NCBI GenBank assembly: GCA_964577115.1
Contig: CAZNXJ010000003.1
Location: 186,001 to 250,000, forward strand
Source of the DNA: CAZNXJ01 sp964577115
Lineage (GTDB): Bacteria > Planctomycetota > Planctomycetia > Pirellulales > Pirellulaceae
Reading direction: 5' to 3'
Length of the DNA: 64,000 nucleotides
Of the stretch, positions 24,350-32,592 are shown in pieces; positions within the stretch are counted from its first letter, which is position 1, and each line of letters starts with the position of its first letter. The translations under genes were made by a program, and so were the position numbers. The notes beneath the pieces were generated by a model, which was not told where the DNA came from, searched no databases, and saw only the letters and a program-made list of their open reading frames with translations.

Positions 24350-25102
24350 ATGCTGGGCAGTGATGCGAGCGGCCGATGCGCGGTGCCCCCGGGTTCGCAG
24401 ATCGGCCGGTCCGCCGCGCGCATGCAGTCCGACTGGCTACAGGCAGCTCGGTGGCGCATTCTGCGCCGCGCCGACGTCGCTCGGCGCAGCCGCGTGTTGG
24501 ACGTGGCCGCAGGATGGGGAGATGCCAGTCTTGAACTGGCTCGGCGAAGCCGCGGGTTCGTCGTGGCGCTCGACCGCCAGCTCATTGCGCCGGCTAGCGA
24601 TCCGCTGCGCGGAGCGGCCCGCATTCACCGCGTCGTGGCGGATGCGCAGCGCTTGCCGTTCCGCGACGCGGCGTTCGACCTGGTCTTCGTACAATTGGCT
24701 TTGCTCTGGATCGCGGACCCGTCGCTGGCGATTCGCGAAATGGCACGCGTCGTCGAGCCGCGTGGAGCGGTGGTCGCGATCGAACCGGACTTTGGCGGAT
24801 TGATGGAATATCCCGAAGCGATCGAGCTCCGGGACGTGTGGCTCGCGGCGCTCCGCCGAGCTGGGGCCGATCCGGAGATCGGGAGGCGGCTGCCAACGCT
24901 CATGGCCGCCGCCGGGCTGCTCGTCGAGGTCCAGTTCCTGGATCGCTTGGAGCCGCCCAGCCCGCTGCGGCTGGACCTTTTGGCCGAATTGCCGCTCACG
25001 GCCGCCGAGCAGGAGCGGGTCGAAGCGGTCCGAGGATCGTTTGCGCAGGCTGGCACGGTCCATCTTCCATTCTGGATTGTCGTGGGCCGTAAGCCGGAAT
25101 GA
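24350..25102 (+). CDS. Class I SAM-dependent methyltransferase
   Basis: 250 residues. ATG 24350 has GGAG at 24338-24341; the longer open frame from 24254 overlaps the tail of the previous gene and is arginine/cysteine shadow sequence. Motif I is VLDVAAGWGDASLELA around residue 50, motif II-like region RVVADAQRLPFRDAAFDLVFVQLALLWIAD, then AIREMARVVEPRGAVVAIEPD (motif III), as in UbiE/Methyltransf_11 enzymes acting on small molecules or lipids. It follows the Cys-Ala-tail gene after 35 bp and may belong to the same transcript. Whether it acts on the product of the radical SAM enzyme or is unrelated cannot be told from sequence. Confidence 0.85.
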   Translation: MLGSDASGRCAVPPGSQIGRSAARMQSDWLQAARWRILRRADVARRSRVLDVAAGWGDASLELARRSRGFVVALDRQLIAPASDPLRGAARIHRVVADAQRLPFRDAAFDLVFVQLALLWIADPSLAIREMARVVEPRGAVVAIEPDFGGLMEYPEAIELRDVWLAALRRAGADPEIGRRLPTLMAAAGLLVEVQFLDRLEPPSPLRLDLLAELPLTAAEQERVEAVRGSFAQAGTVHLPFWIVVGRKPE

Positions 25103-25391
25103 ACCCGAGAATGGTTGTCATCCAGGCGGTGCCGACCAAGGGAGCCGTTCGAGATGACGAAACACTGTCATCGCGAGTGGCCGATAACTGCATTACACTG
25201 GGGTGGCATGTGCGAGTGGGGATGAGGCTTGCCTTCGGCCCCCGGCGCGCTCAAAGTGGCTGGAGCGCTTTGCGCCACCGTCAAGACTGGCCAGCAGCGT
25301 TACATTTGGGATAACATGGGCAGCCGGGGCGGTCGGACAGCACGACGGCCTCGGCACCCACCAGGCAACACATTAGCGCGGACGCCAAGAC

Positions 25392-26822
25392 ATGTGGAAC
25401 CATCCCTCGATCTCGCGTCGTGAGGCCATTCAAGCCGGAGCGGTTGGGCTGCTTGGGCTTGGCATGAATCATCTGGCCGGATTGCGGACAGCGCAGGCGT
25501 CGTCGCCAGGGTTCGGACGCGCCAAATCGTGTATTTACATCTTTCTTTCCGGCGGGCTGGCGCAGCACGAGAGCTTCGACATGAAGCCGGATGCGACCGA
25601 TACGATCCGCGGTGAATTCCGGCCGATCGCCACGCGGACGCCCGGCGTACAGATCTGCGAGCATTTGCCACGCTTGGCCGAGCGCAGCCACCTGTGGGCG
25701 CTGTGCCGCTCGTTGACGCACACCACGAACGAACATTCCGCCGGCCATCACATCATGCTGACCGGCCGCACGCCGCTCCCGCCGGGGTTCAATCCGAGTG
25801 CGCCGGGGCGATCGGATTGGCCTTCCATTGCAGCGACCATTGGCGCCGTTCGAGCTCCGCGCAATAACCTTCCTCCGGCCATCGTATTGCCGGAGAAACT
25901 CGTGCATTCTTCGGGGCGCGTAATTCCTGGCCAGTTTGGCGGGATGATGGGCAGCCATCGCGACCCGTGGTTCATCGAGGCGTCGCCGTTTCACAATACA
26001 TCGTACGGGGCGTTTCCCGAGTACCATTTCGATCACCAAGAGCGTGGCAATCCGGACGAACGAGTCTTCCAGGCTCCTCAGTTAACATTGCCGCACGGAT
26101 TGGGGCTCGATCGCTTTCGCGGACGGCTGGAACTGCGCGAGCGCCTGAGCCAGCAGCGCCGAGCGCTCGACCAGCATGCCGAGACGGCTCACTTCGACCG
26201 TTTGCGGCAGGGAGTCATTTCGCTGCTCACCGATGCGTCGATCCACGAAGCCATGGATGTCACGCGTGCGGACGACGCGATTCAGGACCGCTATGGCCGC
26301 AATTCATTTGGTTGGTCGCTGCTGATGGCTCGGCGGCTCGTCGCGGCCGGCGTCAGTCTCGTCCAGGTCAACCTTGGTAACAATGAGACGTGGGATACGC
26401 ACGGCAATGCTTTTCCGCACCTGAAAGACAAACTCCTGCCACCCACCGACCAGGCCCTGTCCGCGCTGCTGGATGATCTGGCAAGCACTGGCGAATTGGA
26501 CGAGACGCTAATCGTGATGGCGGGCGAGTTCGGGCGGACACCGAAGATCTCGCTGCTGCCGCAGCATTATAAGTTGCCGGGCCGGGATCATTGGGGCGCG
26601 GTGCAGAGCGTCCTGTTTGCTGGTGGTGGTATTCGCGGCGGCACGGTCGTCGGTCAGTCGGACCGCATTGGCGCGTACCCGGTCGACAGCCCGCAGCAAC
26701 CCGAGAACTTCGCTGCGACGATCTACCATGCGCTCGGCATTCCGCCCACGGCCGCATGGTACGATGAGACGGAGCGGCCGCATCATCTTTACCATGGCGA
26801 GCCGATCGCGGAACTGTTTTAG
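25392..26822 (+). CDS. DUF1501 domain protein, Tat-exported
   Basis: 476 residues, typical length. A twin-arginine signal is present at the N-terminus (SRREAIQAGAVGLLGLGMNHLAGL), then the standard DUF1501 opening KSCIYIFLSGGLAQHESFDMKPDA. Other marks are NEHSAGHHIMLTGRTPLPPG and, near the C-terminus, LIVMAGEFGRTPKI followed by PGRDHWGAVQSVLFAGGGIRGGTVVGQSD. The family has an alkaline-phosphatase/sulfatase-like fold and is very abundant in planctomycetes, usually paired with a DUF1549/DUF1553 cytochrome-containing protein. No such partner gene is adjacent here. Function unknown, outside the cytoplasmic membrane. Confidence 0.92.
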   Translation: MWNHPSISRREAIQAGAVGLLGLGMNHLAGLRTAQASSPGFGRAKSCIYIFLSGGLAQHESFDMKPDATDTIRGEFRPIATRTPGVQICEHLPRLAERSHLWALCRSLTHTTNEHSAGHHIMLTGRTPLPPGFNPSAPGRSDWPSIAATIGAVRAPRNNLPPAIVLPEKLVHSSGRVIPGQFGGMMGSHRDPWFIEASPFHNTSYGAFPEYHFDHQERGNPDERVFQAPQLTLPHGLGLDRFRGRLELRERLSQQRRALDQHAETAHFDRLRQGVISLLTDASIHEAMDVTRADDAIQDRYGRNSFGWSLLMARRLVAAGVSLVQVNLGNNETWDTHGNAFPHLKDKLLPPTDQALSALLDDLASTGELDETLIVMAGEFGRTPKISLLPQHYKLPGRDHWGAVQSVLFAGGGIRGGTVVGQSDRIGAYPVDSPQQPENFAATIYHALGIPPTAAWYDETERPHHLYHGEPIAELF

Positions 26823-26952
26823 GGCGAGTTGAAAGACGCACCGCGGTCACCGCGACCTGTGAACGCGGCGCCGCGGCACGCGCGACGAAGGAGCTCGCCT
26901 GAACTCGCTGTACCTTGCCACCCGCCCGCTGTCTCGTTGTGCGGGGATGTTT

Positions 26953-26958
26953 TATAAT
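26953..26958 (+). promoter_or_regulatory. Possible -10 element upstream of the TerB/AAA/PspA run
   Basis: A perfect TATAAT in the 247-bp gap before the TerB-like gene. The best -35 at the right distance (CTGTCT, 26929-26934, 18-bp spacer) is weak. It lies 112 bp before GTG 27070. Confidence 0.4.
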
Positions 26959-27069
26959 CGGCACGAGCCGTGCTGAGGGGAGGATTTCCGGAACCGCAGC
27001 GTCGGCATCGGATGCCGTTCAATGTGCCCAAAGATGGTAAGCGACCCCGTAAACTGATGGTGATCGGCC

Positions 27070-27633
27070 GTGGCAGGAGATGAATTACAGTACCGTAGGA
27101 AGGCTCTCGAAGAAGCTTTCTTCGCGCGGCGCAATCAGCAGCTACTCGAAGAATTACGAGCGCAGCAGGACCGCGAGCGGCGGAAGGAGGCTTTGGGTCG
27201 GCTGATCGGCACGCAGGACCCGCAGTTGATCGAACAGGTTCTCGATCTTGGAATCTGTCCGGAAACCTGGGCCGCGATGGCCTTCATCCCCATGGTCGCG
27301 GTGGCCTGGGCCGACGGGGTGCTCGATACGCGTGAGCGGAAGGAAATTCTCGAAGCCGCGCAGCGTCACGGAATCCAGCCGGACGGGCCTGGCTACAAAC
27401 TGCTGGAGGACTGGTTGGAAGCGGACCCGGGGCCGGCAGCCCTCGATGCCTGGAAGAACTACATGCTAGCTCTTGTCGGTACGATGGAGCCGGAGAGCCG
27501 CGCTCGGCTGCGCGACCAGGTGCTTGGCCTTGCGCATGAGGTGGCGACGGCAGCTGGTGGCGTGCTCGGACTAGGCGCCATTTCCGCGCGCGAAAAACGA
27601 GTGATGGACGAGCTCCGCGCCGTCTTCAACTAA
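27070..27633 (+). CDS. TerB-like helical protein
   Basis: 187 residues from GTG 27070. In-frame stops at 27061 and 27055 leave this as the only start. Residues 1-50 form a charged helix (RRKALEEAFFARRNQQLLEELRAQQDRERRKEALGRLI). Residues 65-185 match the TerB fold with its acidic metal-binding motif: AVAWADGVLDTRERKEILEAAQRHGI, and a late AISAREKRVMDELRAVFN. TerB domains are linked to membrane stress and tellurite-type resistance systems and bind metal ions. The gene opens a same-strand run with an AAA+ ATPase, a membrane coiled coil and a PspA-like protein, which supports a membrane-stress role. Probably cytoplasmic. Confidence 0.8.
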   Translation: MAGDELQYRRKALEEAFFARRNQQLLEELRAQQDRERRKEALGRLIGTQDPQLIEQVLDLGICPETWAAMAFIPMVAVAWADGVLDTRERKEILEAAQRHGIQPDGPGYKLLEDWLEADPGPAALDAWKNYMLALVGTMEPESRARLRDQVLGLAHEVATAAGGVLGLGAISAREKRVMDELRAVFN

Positions 27634-27802
27634 TTCGCGCGACTTCGGGCGGGAAGATGGCCGGGTGCGTGCGAGCATTCGCGCCACGGCCCGCCGCGGT
27701 CTATCCTCTCTCCAGCGCGATCGGCAAGACAAGTGCGAGGCGAAGGGCGACATAGGCGATAGGGGCCCCGCGCTGCGGGGTTCTCGGGAGGACCGGCCGA
27801 GC

Positions 27803-29572
27803 ATGACGAAGAACTACGAGTTCTACACTCGGTTCGCCCGGATTTTGAATTCCGGTCAGTCGCGCAGCGTCGTTCTCAGCGGCAACATTCACGACCTGTT
27901 CTGGGACGGGCAAAAGTTCGTGCCGTTGATTCCGTTTCTCTGCACGCGCACGGCGGCAGAGGGAATCGTTCAGGTTGTGTACGAGTTAAATGCGCCGATC
28001 CGGATGAGCGAAGCCGATCGCGCCCGGCTTAGCGACGCATGGGTCGTTTGGAAGGGCGGTGCGGACCTCGACACGCTGACGCTCCGGGACCTCAATCGGC
28101 GGCGCTCGGATGTGGAACTGCTGCGCGCGGAATTCGATCAGTATCTCCGCGATGCGATCGGCAACTCGACGCTGGCTCTCGAGTTCCTCCGTCAGTTGAC
28201 GATCTGCTCGCGGGCTGCCCTCCGCGGCAACCTACTGATCATTATCGAAGCCGCCGACATGCTGCTGCCCGCCGGCCAGGGCGACTTAACCGGGCTCAAC
28301 GACGCGCAGCTCCGCCGCATCAGTATCGTACAAGACTGGTTCGGAGACCCGCACTTTCTCAACGGCCAGGATTCCGTTTGTCTGCTGGCCGAGTCGCGGA
28401 GCCTGCTTCACCCGCGCATCGCGAAAATGCCGCAGGTGTTGTCGGTGGAAGTCCCGGAGCCGGACGCCGAGCAGCGGCGATTCTTTATTGATCACTTCAT
28501 CGAAACCCACTCGCCGAAACCGGTTCTGTGGAGCACCTCGTCCGACCTTGCCGATTTCTGCGCGGGGCTGTCCAACCACGCCATACGGCAATTACTGCTG
28601 GGGGCCGCGTATGCGCAGGAGCCGCTGAGTGCCGATCATGTCATTGCGAAGGTCGAGGAGTTTATACAGGCGCAGTTGGGCGAGGACGTGGTCGAGTTCA
28701 AGAAGCCGCATCATACCTTGCGAGATGTGGTGGGCTTCCGGAAGTTGCGCGAGTTCCTCCGCAACGAATTGATTCCTCGGTTTCAAGCCAAAGGCGAGCA
28801 GGCGTTGGCCGGTGCCGCCGTCGCCGGTCCGATCGGCGGCGGGAAGACCTTTATCTTTGAGGCGGTAGCTGCTGAACTGGGGATGCCGGTGCTGGTGCTC
28901 AAGAGCATCCGCAGCCAATGGTTTGGGCAGACGGATGTGATTTTCGAACGATTGCGCCGCGTTCTGACAGCCCTCGAGAAAGTAGTCATCTTTGTGGATG
29001 AGGCGGATACGCAGTTCGGCGCCATCGGCGCGACGGCGCATGACACCGAGCGGCGTTTGACCGGCAAGATTCAGGCGATGATGAGCGACCCGCGGCTGCG
29101 CGGGAAAGTCATTTGGTTATTGATGACCGCCCGCATCCATCTGCTGTCGCCCGACATTCGCCGTCCCGGCCGCGTCGGCGATTTGATCATCCCGGTCTTG
29201 GATCCCGAGGGAGAAGATCGCCGCGAATTCGTCGAATGGGTGGCGAAGGCTGCGGCGCTTGAGGCAACCGAGCACGCTGAGCTCGTGAATCGGCTCGACA
29301 GTGAACTCTTACCGCCTAACTACTCGGCGGCCGCATTCGCGGCGCTGCGTTCCCAGATCAAGGCGGCCCGGCCGCAGAACGTCGAACAGGTCGTGGCGAT
29401 TGTGCGCGATGTCATTCCACCTGCTATCGGACTCGCACGCCGCTACCAGACCTTGCAAGCGCTGATTAATTGCACTCGCCGTTCGCTGCTGCCGGATCCG
29501 GACACATCGTCCGCCCAGCGCGAACAGTGGGAGAAGGAAATTCGGGAACTCGAGTTGCAGGGGATCTCCTGA
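27803..29572 (+). CDS. AAA+ ATPase
   Basis: 589 residues from ATG 27803, which follows CGGGAGGA; the longer frame from 27665 has no coding character. Residues 1-290 form a divergent first module (YTRFARILNSGQSRSVVLSGNIHDLFW) that also resembles a degenerate AAA domain. The second module has Walker A GPIGGGKTF about residue 355, Walker B VVIFVDEAD about residue 395, and an arginine-rich sensor region SPDIRRPGRVGDLIIPVLDP typical of classical AAA (FtsH/p97/katanin-type) proteins. It is followed by a membrane coiled-coil protein and a PspA-like protein. It could remodel PspA polymers as Vps4 remodels ESCRT-III (inference from the ESCRT-III/PspA kinship). Confidence 0.85.
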   Translation: MTKNYEFYTRFARILNSGQSRSVVLSGNIHDLFWDGQKFVPLIPFLCTRTAAEGIVQVVYELNAPIRMSEADRARLSDAWVVWKGGADLDTLTLRDLNRRRSDVELLRAEFDQYLRDAIGNSTLALEFLRQLTICSRAALRGNLLIIIEAADMLLPAGQGDLTGLNDAQLRRISIVQDWFGDPHFLNGQDSVCLLAESRSLLHPRIAKMPQVLSVEVPEPDAEQRRFFIDHFIETHSPKPVLWSTSSDLADFCAGLSNHAIRQLLLGAAYAQEPLSADHVIAKVEEFIQAQLGEDVVEFKKPHHTLRDVVGFRKLREFLRNELIPRFQAKGEQALAGAAVAGPIGGGKTFIFEAVAAELGMPVLVLKSIRSQWFGQTDVIFERLRRVLTALEKVVIFVDEADTQFGAIGATAHDTERRLTGKIQAMMSDPRLRGKVIWLLMTARIHLLSPDIRRPGRVGDLIIPVLDPEGEDRREFVEWVAKAAALEATEHAELVNRLDSELLPPNYSAAAFAALRSQIKAARPQNVEQVVAIVRDVIPPAIGLARRYQTLQALINCTRRSLLPDPDTSSAQREQWEKEIRELELQGIS

Positions 29573-29631
29573 ATCTCGAGGAAGCCCCTCACTCTTGCCT
29601 TCCCTCCCTTCGAGATGGAACATCGCGCCCC

Positions 29632-30366
29632 GTGGACCGGCTCAAGAAACGAATCCTGCACGATATTGTCATCTCGCGATGGACGATGGTGCCATTGGCC
29701 GTCGGGCTCGGGGCGCTCGCGGCCGCCTGGGGGCTCGGCGGCAACACGGGGCTTTACTGGCTTGGCGGTGCCGGCATCGCCGGCAGCCTGGCGGCGTTGA
29801 TCACGCGGTTCACCGTAGGCGCGGAAAAAATTGCCCAGAACGTCTACACGCGGCTTCACGATCAAGAGCGGCGCGAACGCGAACGGCAGCTCGATGCCTT
29901 GGACCGCCGGCTCGCGGCCGAACCCGATCCGCGCACGGAAGATTGCCTGCGCGAGCTGCGGCGCTTGTATGATGGTTTCCAGGCCGATGTGGAAAGCGGC
30001 AAGCTGACGAGTCAGAGCCGGTTGCTTGCGGATCGAGTCGAGCAGGTATTTCACGCGTCCACCGAACAGCTTCAGCGATCGTATGATTTGTGGACGGCGG
30101 CGCAGCGCGCCAGAGGGGAAGCGAAGCAGGCGGTGCTCGAACAACGCGAGGCCGTGATCGAGGAAGTGATCTCCACGGTCAAACAGCTGGCTCGCACCAT
30201 CGAACAATTTCACCAATTCCAGACTCAACGCGGTTCCAGTGAACTGGAACGGCTGCGCGCCGAACTGGACGAAACGTTGCTCGTGGCGCGTCGTACCGAA
30301 GAACGGCTCGCGGAAATCGAACACCCTCAAGTGAAGAGGCGGACGGACTTCGAAGCCAAGGAGTAA
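29632..30366 (+). CDS. Membrane-anchored coiled-coil protein
   Basis: 244 residues from GTG 29632 (VDRLKKRILHDIVISRW); codons upstream of this overlap the ATPase gene. Two adjacent hydrophobic segments (MVPLAVGLGALAAAWGLG and TGLYWLGGAGIAGSLAALI) form a membrane hairpin, then about 180 residues of almost continuous charged helix (ERRERERQLDALDRRLAAEPD, QAVLEQREAVIEEVISTVKQLARTIEQFHQFQ) predicted as coiled coil. It ends 5 bp before the PspA-like gene. No known family is recognised. The layout suggests a membrane anchor or docking subunit for the PspA-like and AAA+ proteins on the cytoplasmic side. Confidence 0.75.
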   Translation: MDRLKKRILHDIVISRWTMVPLAVGLGALAAAWGLGGNTGLYWLGGAGIAGSLAALITRFTVGAEKIAQNVYTRLHDQERRERERQLDALDRRLAAEPDPRTEDCLRELRRLYDGFQADVESGKLTSQSRLLADRVEQVFHASTEQLQRSYDLWTAAQRARGEAKQAVLEQREAVIEEVISTVKQLARTIEQFHQFQTQRGSSELERLRAELDETLLVARRTEERLAEIEHPQVKRRTDFEAKE

Positions 30367-30371
30367 TCAGC

Positions 30372-31178
30372 ATGTTCCAAGCGATCGGAAAGTGGCTGCG
30401 CGCCGTCGGATATATGTTTACGTTCCGTTTCGAGAAGGCCAGCGAGACGCTGCGCATGAATCCCGGTGTCATGGCGGCCAACTTCGATCGGATCATCCGC
30501 GACAAGCGCGACCGTATCAATCAGTACAAAGACGCGATCGCCGCCATGATCGCACAGGAAGAATCCAAAAAGCAGCGACTCGCCGCGCTGACGGAGGAAA
30601 TCGAACGGCTCGAAAAGCTCCGCGCCGGAGCCGCCGCGAAAGCCCGCAAAGTGGCTGAGCGGCACGGCGGCGATCCGGAGGCCACACGCAATGATCCCGA
30701 ATACCAGAAATGCCAGGCCGCGTATAAGGATTTCAGCTCGTCGCTCGCCGAAAAACAGCAGCATGCGGATGAGCTGGATCGCGACCTCCAGGAGCTGATC
30801 AAAAACATCGAAGGGCACAAGATTCAGATCCAAGCGCAAATGCGCGAGCTGGACAAGCTGCGAGAAGAGAAACATGACACGGTCGCGGCCATCATGTCGG
30901 CGACGGAGGAAAAGCAAATCGCCGATATGGTTACCGGCCTCAGTCAGGACCGCTCATCCGAAGAACTGCGAGAACTTCGCGAGCTGCGCCAGAAGGCCAG
31001 CGCTTCGGCTCGTATGAGCCGCGAAATGGCAGGACTCGATACAAAACGCGCCGAGGAAGAGTTTCTCGAGTTCGCGCAGCGCAGCGAGGCCAACGATGAA
31101 TTCGACGCGCTCATCGGCCTCACGAAGAAAGAGACCCCCGACGTTACTCCTCAACAAACCAAAATTCCTGAAAGCTGA
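30372..31178 (+). CDS. PspA/IM30-like (bacterial ESCRT-III superfamily) protein
   Basis: 268 residues, almost wholly helical. The N-terminus MFQAIGKWLRAVGYMFTFRFEKASETLRMNPGVMAANFDRIIRDKRDRINQYKDAIAAMIAQEE has an amphipathic membrane-binding first helix followed by long coiled-coil helices, the PspA arrangement. Ala/Glu/Lys/Arg content is high to residue 240, and a short disordered tail follows. PspA-type proteins polymerise on stressed membranes and stop leakage. Sequence similarity to classical PspA is modest, so the call rests mainly on architecture. It is 5 bp after the membrane coiled-coil gene and 88 bp before a substrate-binding lipoprotein gene. Confidence 0.72.
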   Translation: MFQAIGKWLRAVGYMFTFRFEKASETLRMNPGVMAANFDRIIRDKRDRINQYKDAIAAMIAQEESKKQRLAALTEEIERLEKLRAGAAAKARKVAERHGGDPEATRNDPEYQKCQAAYKDFSSSLAEKQQHADELDRDLQELIKNIEGHKIQIQAQMRELDKLREEKHDTVAAIMSATEEKQIADMVTGLSQDRSSEELRELRELRQKASASARMSREMAGLDTKRAEEEFLEFAQRSEANDEFDALIGLTKKETPDVTPQQTKIPES

Positions 31179-31266
31179 GCCGCGTCGAGGAGCAGCGTAA
31201 CGCTCGCCCGGTATCGCGGCCGTATCAGCCAGTAGGGTGAGCGAGACTACCGGAGTGTGACCAAGA

Positions 31267-32394
31267 ATGGGCTCGGCACGGGTAGCGTTCGCATTGGCCT
31301 GGCTCGTCCTGGTCGCTGGCTGCCACCACGATCGCGCGCGCACGGAGAGCGTGCCGCGCCGTCGTGCCGCTGGAGACATGCCGGTTTTTTCGCTGGCCTG
31401 GAGCGAATATCCAAGCCGGTCGATGTTCGGCCTTGCAGAAGACCTTGGGCTTATCGATGGCGAGGCAGGCTACGTTGGGCGCATGGAAGAGGCTTATGGC
31501 GTCGATATCGTCCTGATGGTCAGCGGCTACGCGCCGAGCCTCGAGCGGTTCGTGGACGGCACATGCGACGCGGTTTGCATGACGAACGTCGACGCGCTGA
31601 TTGCCTCGGAAACGCGCGAGTGCGTCGCGGTGCTGCCGACGAGCACCAGTGACGGGGCGGATGCCTGTGTCGTTGTCAACGTCGATACGCTCGACGACCT
31701 CCGGCACCATACCGTTTTCGGACTGGATAGATCGGTCTCGAGATACTGCTTTTTGCGCTGTCTCGAACAACTCGCCGATCGGCAGGTGACGATCTATCGC
31801 CCGGAAGACTTTGCGTTTGTCCATCAGGACCCCGGGGCAGCTGCCGTGGCGATACAGCGCAGCGCTGCGACGCATCAGGCGCTCATGGCCTGGAATCCGT
31901 TCGTCCTGCAAACGCTCAAGGATCGGCCCGGTGCCAAGGTGCTGTTCGACTCTTCGCTAATCCCGGATGAAATCATTGACCTGGTGGTCGTCGGCAAGGA
32001 TGTGCTCGAGCGGCCGGACGCGGACAACTTCGTACGCTCGCTGATCGCCACGTTCTACAAGGTCCATGAGGCACTCGAGGATCCGCGACGTAAAGACGAG
32101 CGGCTCGTGGCCCTTGGACGTGATTTCTCGAATCTCGACGCCGAGCAGATGCGCGTGGCGCTGCGCCAGACAAAACTGCTCGGCTCGCCGCGCGCGGCGA
32201 TATCCCTTGTTGAGGACCCTCGCTTTACGGTGGCCATGCAGCACATCGAGGAGATGGCTCGCCGCGAAGGGTGGATTGCGGATCCTTCATGGACCCTCGA
32301 TGTTGAAGGTACCGGCCGACTCGTCATCGATCTGCGGTGGCTGAAGCAAAGCTTGAACGCGGGGACAGCCGCGGCATCTGTTCGCCGCGAATAA
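31267..32394 (+). CDS. Substrate-binding lipoprotein (NMT1/ThiY-like, periplasmic-binding fold)
   Basis: 375 residues. Lipobox LVLVAGC with Cys19 lipidated. The mature protein has the strand pattern of type 2 periplasmic-binding proteins of the nitrate/taurine/thiamine-precursor group: PVFSLAWSEYPSRSMFGLAEDLGLIDG, then YAPSLERFVDGTCDAVCMTNVDALIA and TVFGLDRSVSRYCFLRCLEQL. No ABC permease or ATPase gene lies nearby, so it is an orphan binding protein placed directly after the PspA-like gene. It could work as a periplasmic sensor or recruit a transporter coded elsewhere. Ligand unknown. Confidence 0.78.
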   Translation: MGSARVAFALAWLVLVAGCHHDRARTESVPRRRAAGDMPVFSLAWSEYPSRSMFGLAEDLGLIDGEAGYVGRMEEAYGVDIVLMVSGYAPSLERFVDGTCDAVCMTNVDALIASETRECVAVLPTSTSDGADACVVVNVDTLDDLRHHTVFGLDRSVSRYCFLRCLEQLADRQVTIYRPEDFAFVHQDPGAAAVAIQRSAATHQALMAWNPFVLQTLKDRPGAKVLFDSSLIPDEIIDLVVVGKDVLERPDADNFVRSLIATFYKVHEALEDPRRKDERLVALGRDFSNLDAEQMRVALRQTKLLGSPRAAISLVEDPRFTVAMQHIEEMARREGWIADPSWTLDVEGTGRLVIDLRWLKQSLNAGTAAASVRRE

Positions 32395-32592
32395 GCTGCC
32401 GCGAGTTTGCTCGACAACGTACGCTGGTAGTCAGCCGGTGTGGTTCGAAGTACGATCGTTTTCGGCGCTACCCGGCGAGGTGACGCCCTCGGGCAGCAGG
32501 CTAGGGTGGGCGAGGTGGCTTGTTCGCCCCCCAATGCACGGGATGGTCTGCGCCCGGCCCGTTGATGAAGCACCCGTAAAGGACATTCACCG

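Noticed and set aside
27012..27083. 23-residue frame overlapping the start of the TerB-like gene
   Set aside because: No Shine-Dalgarno and no motif; probably leader sequence.
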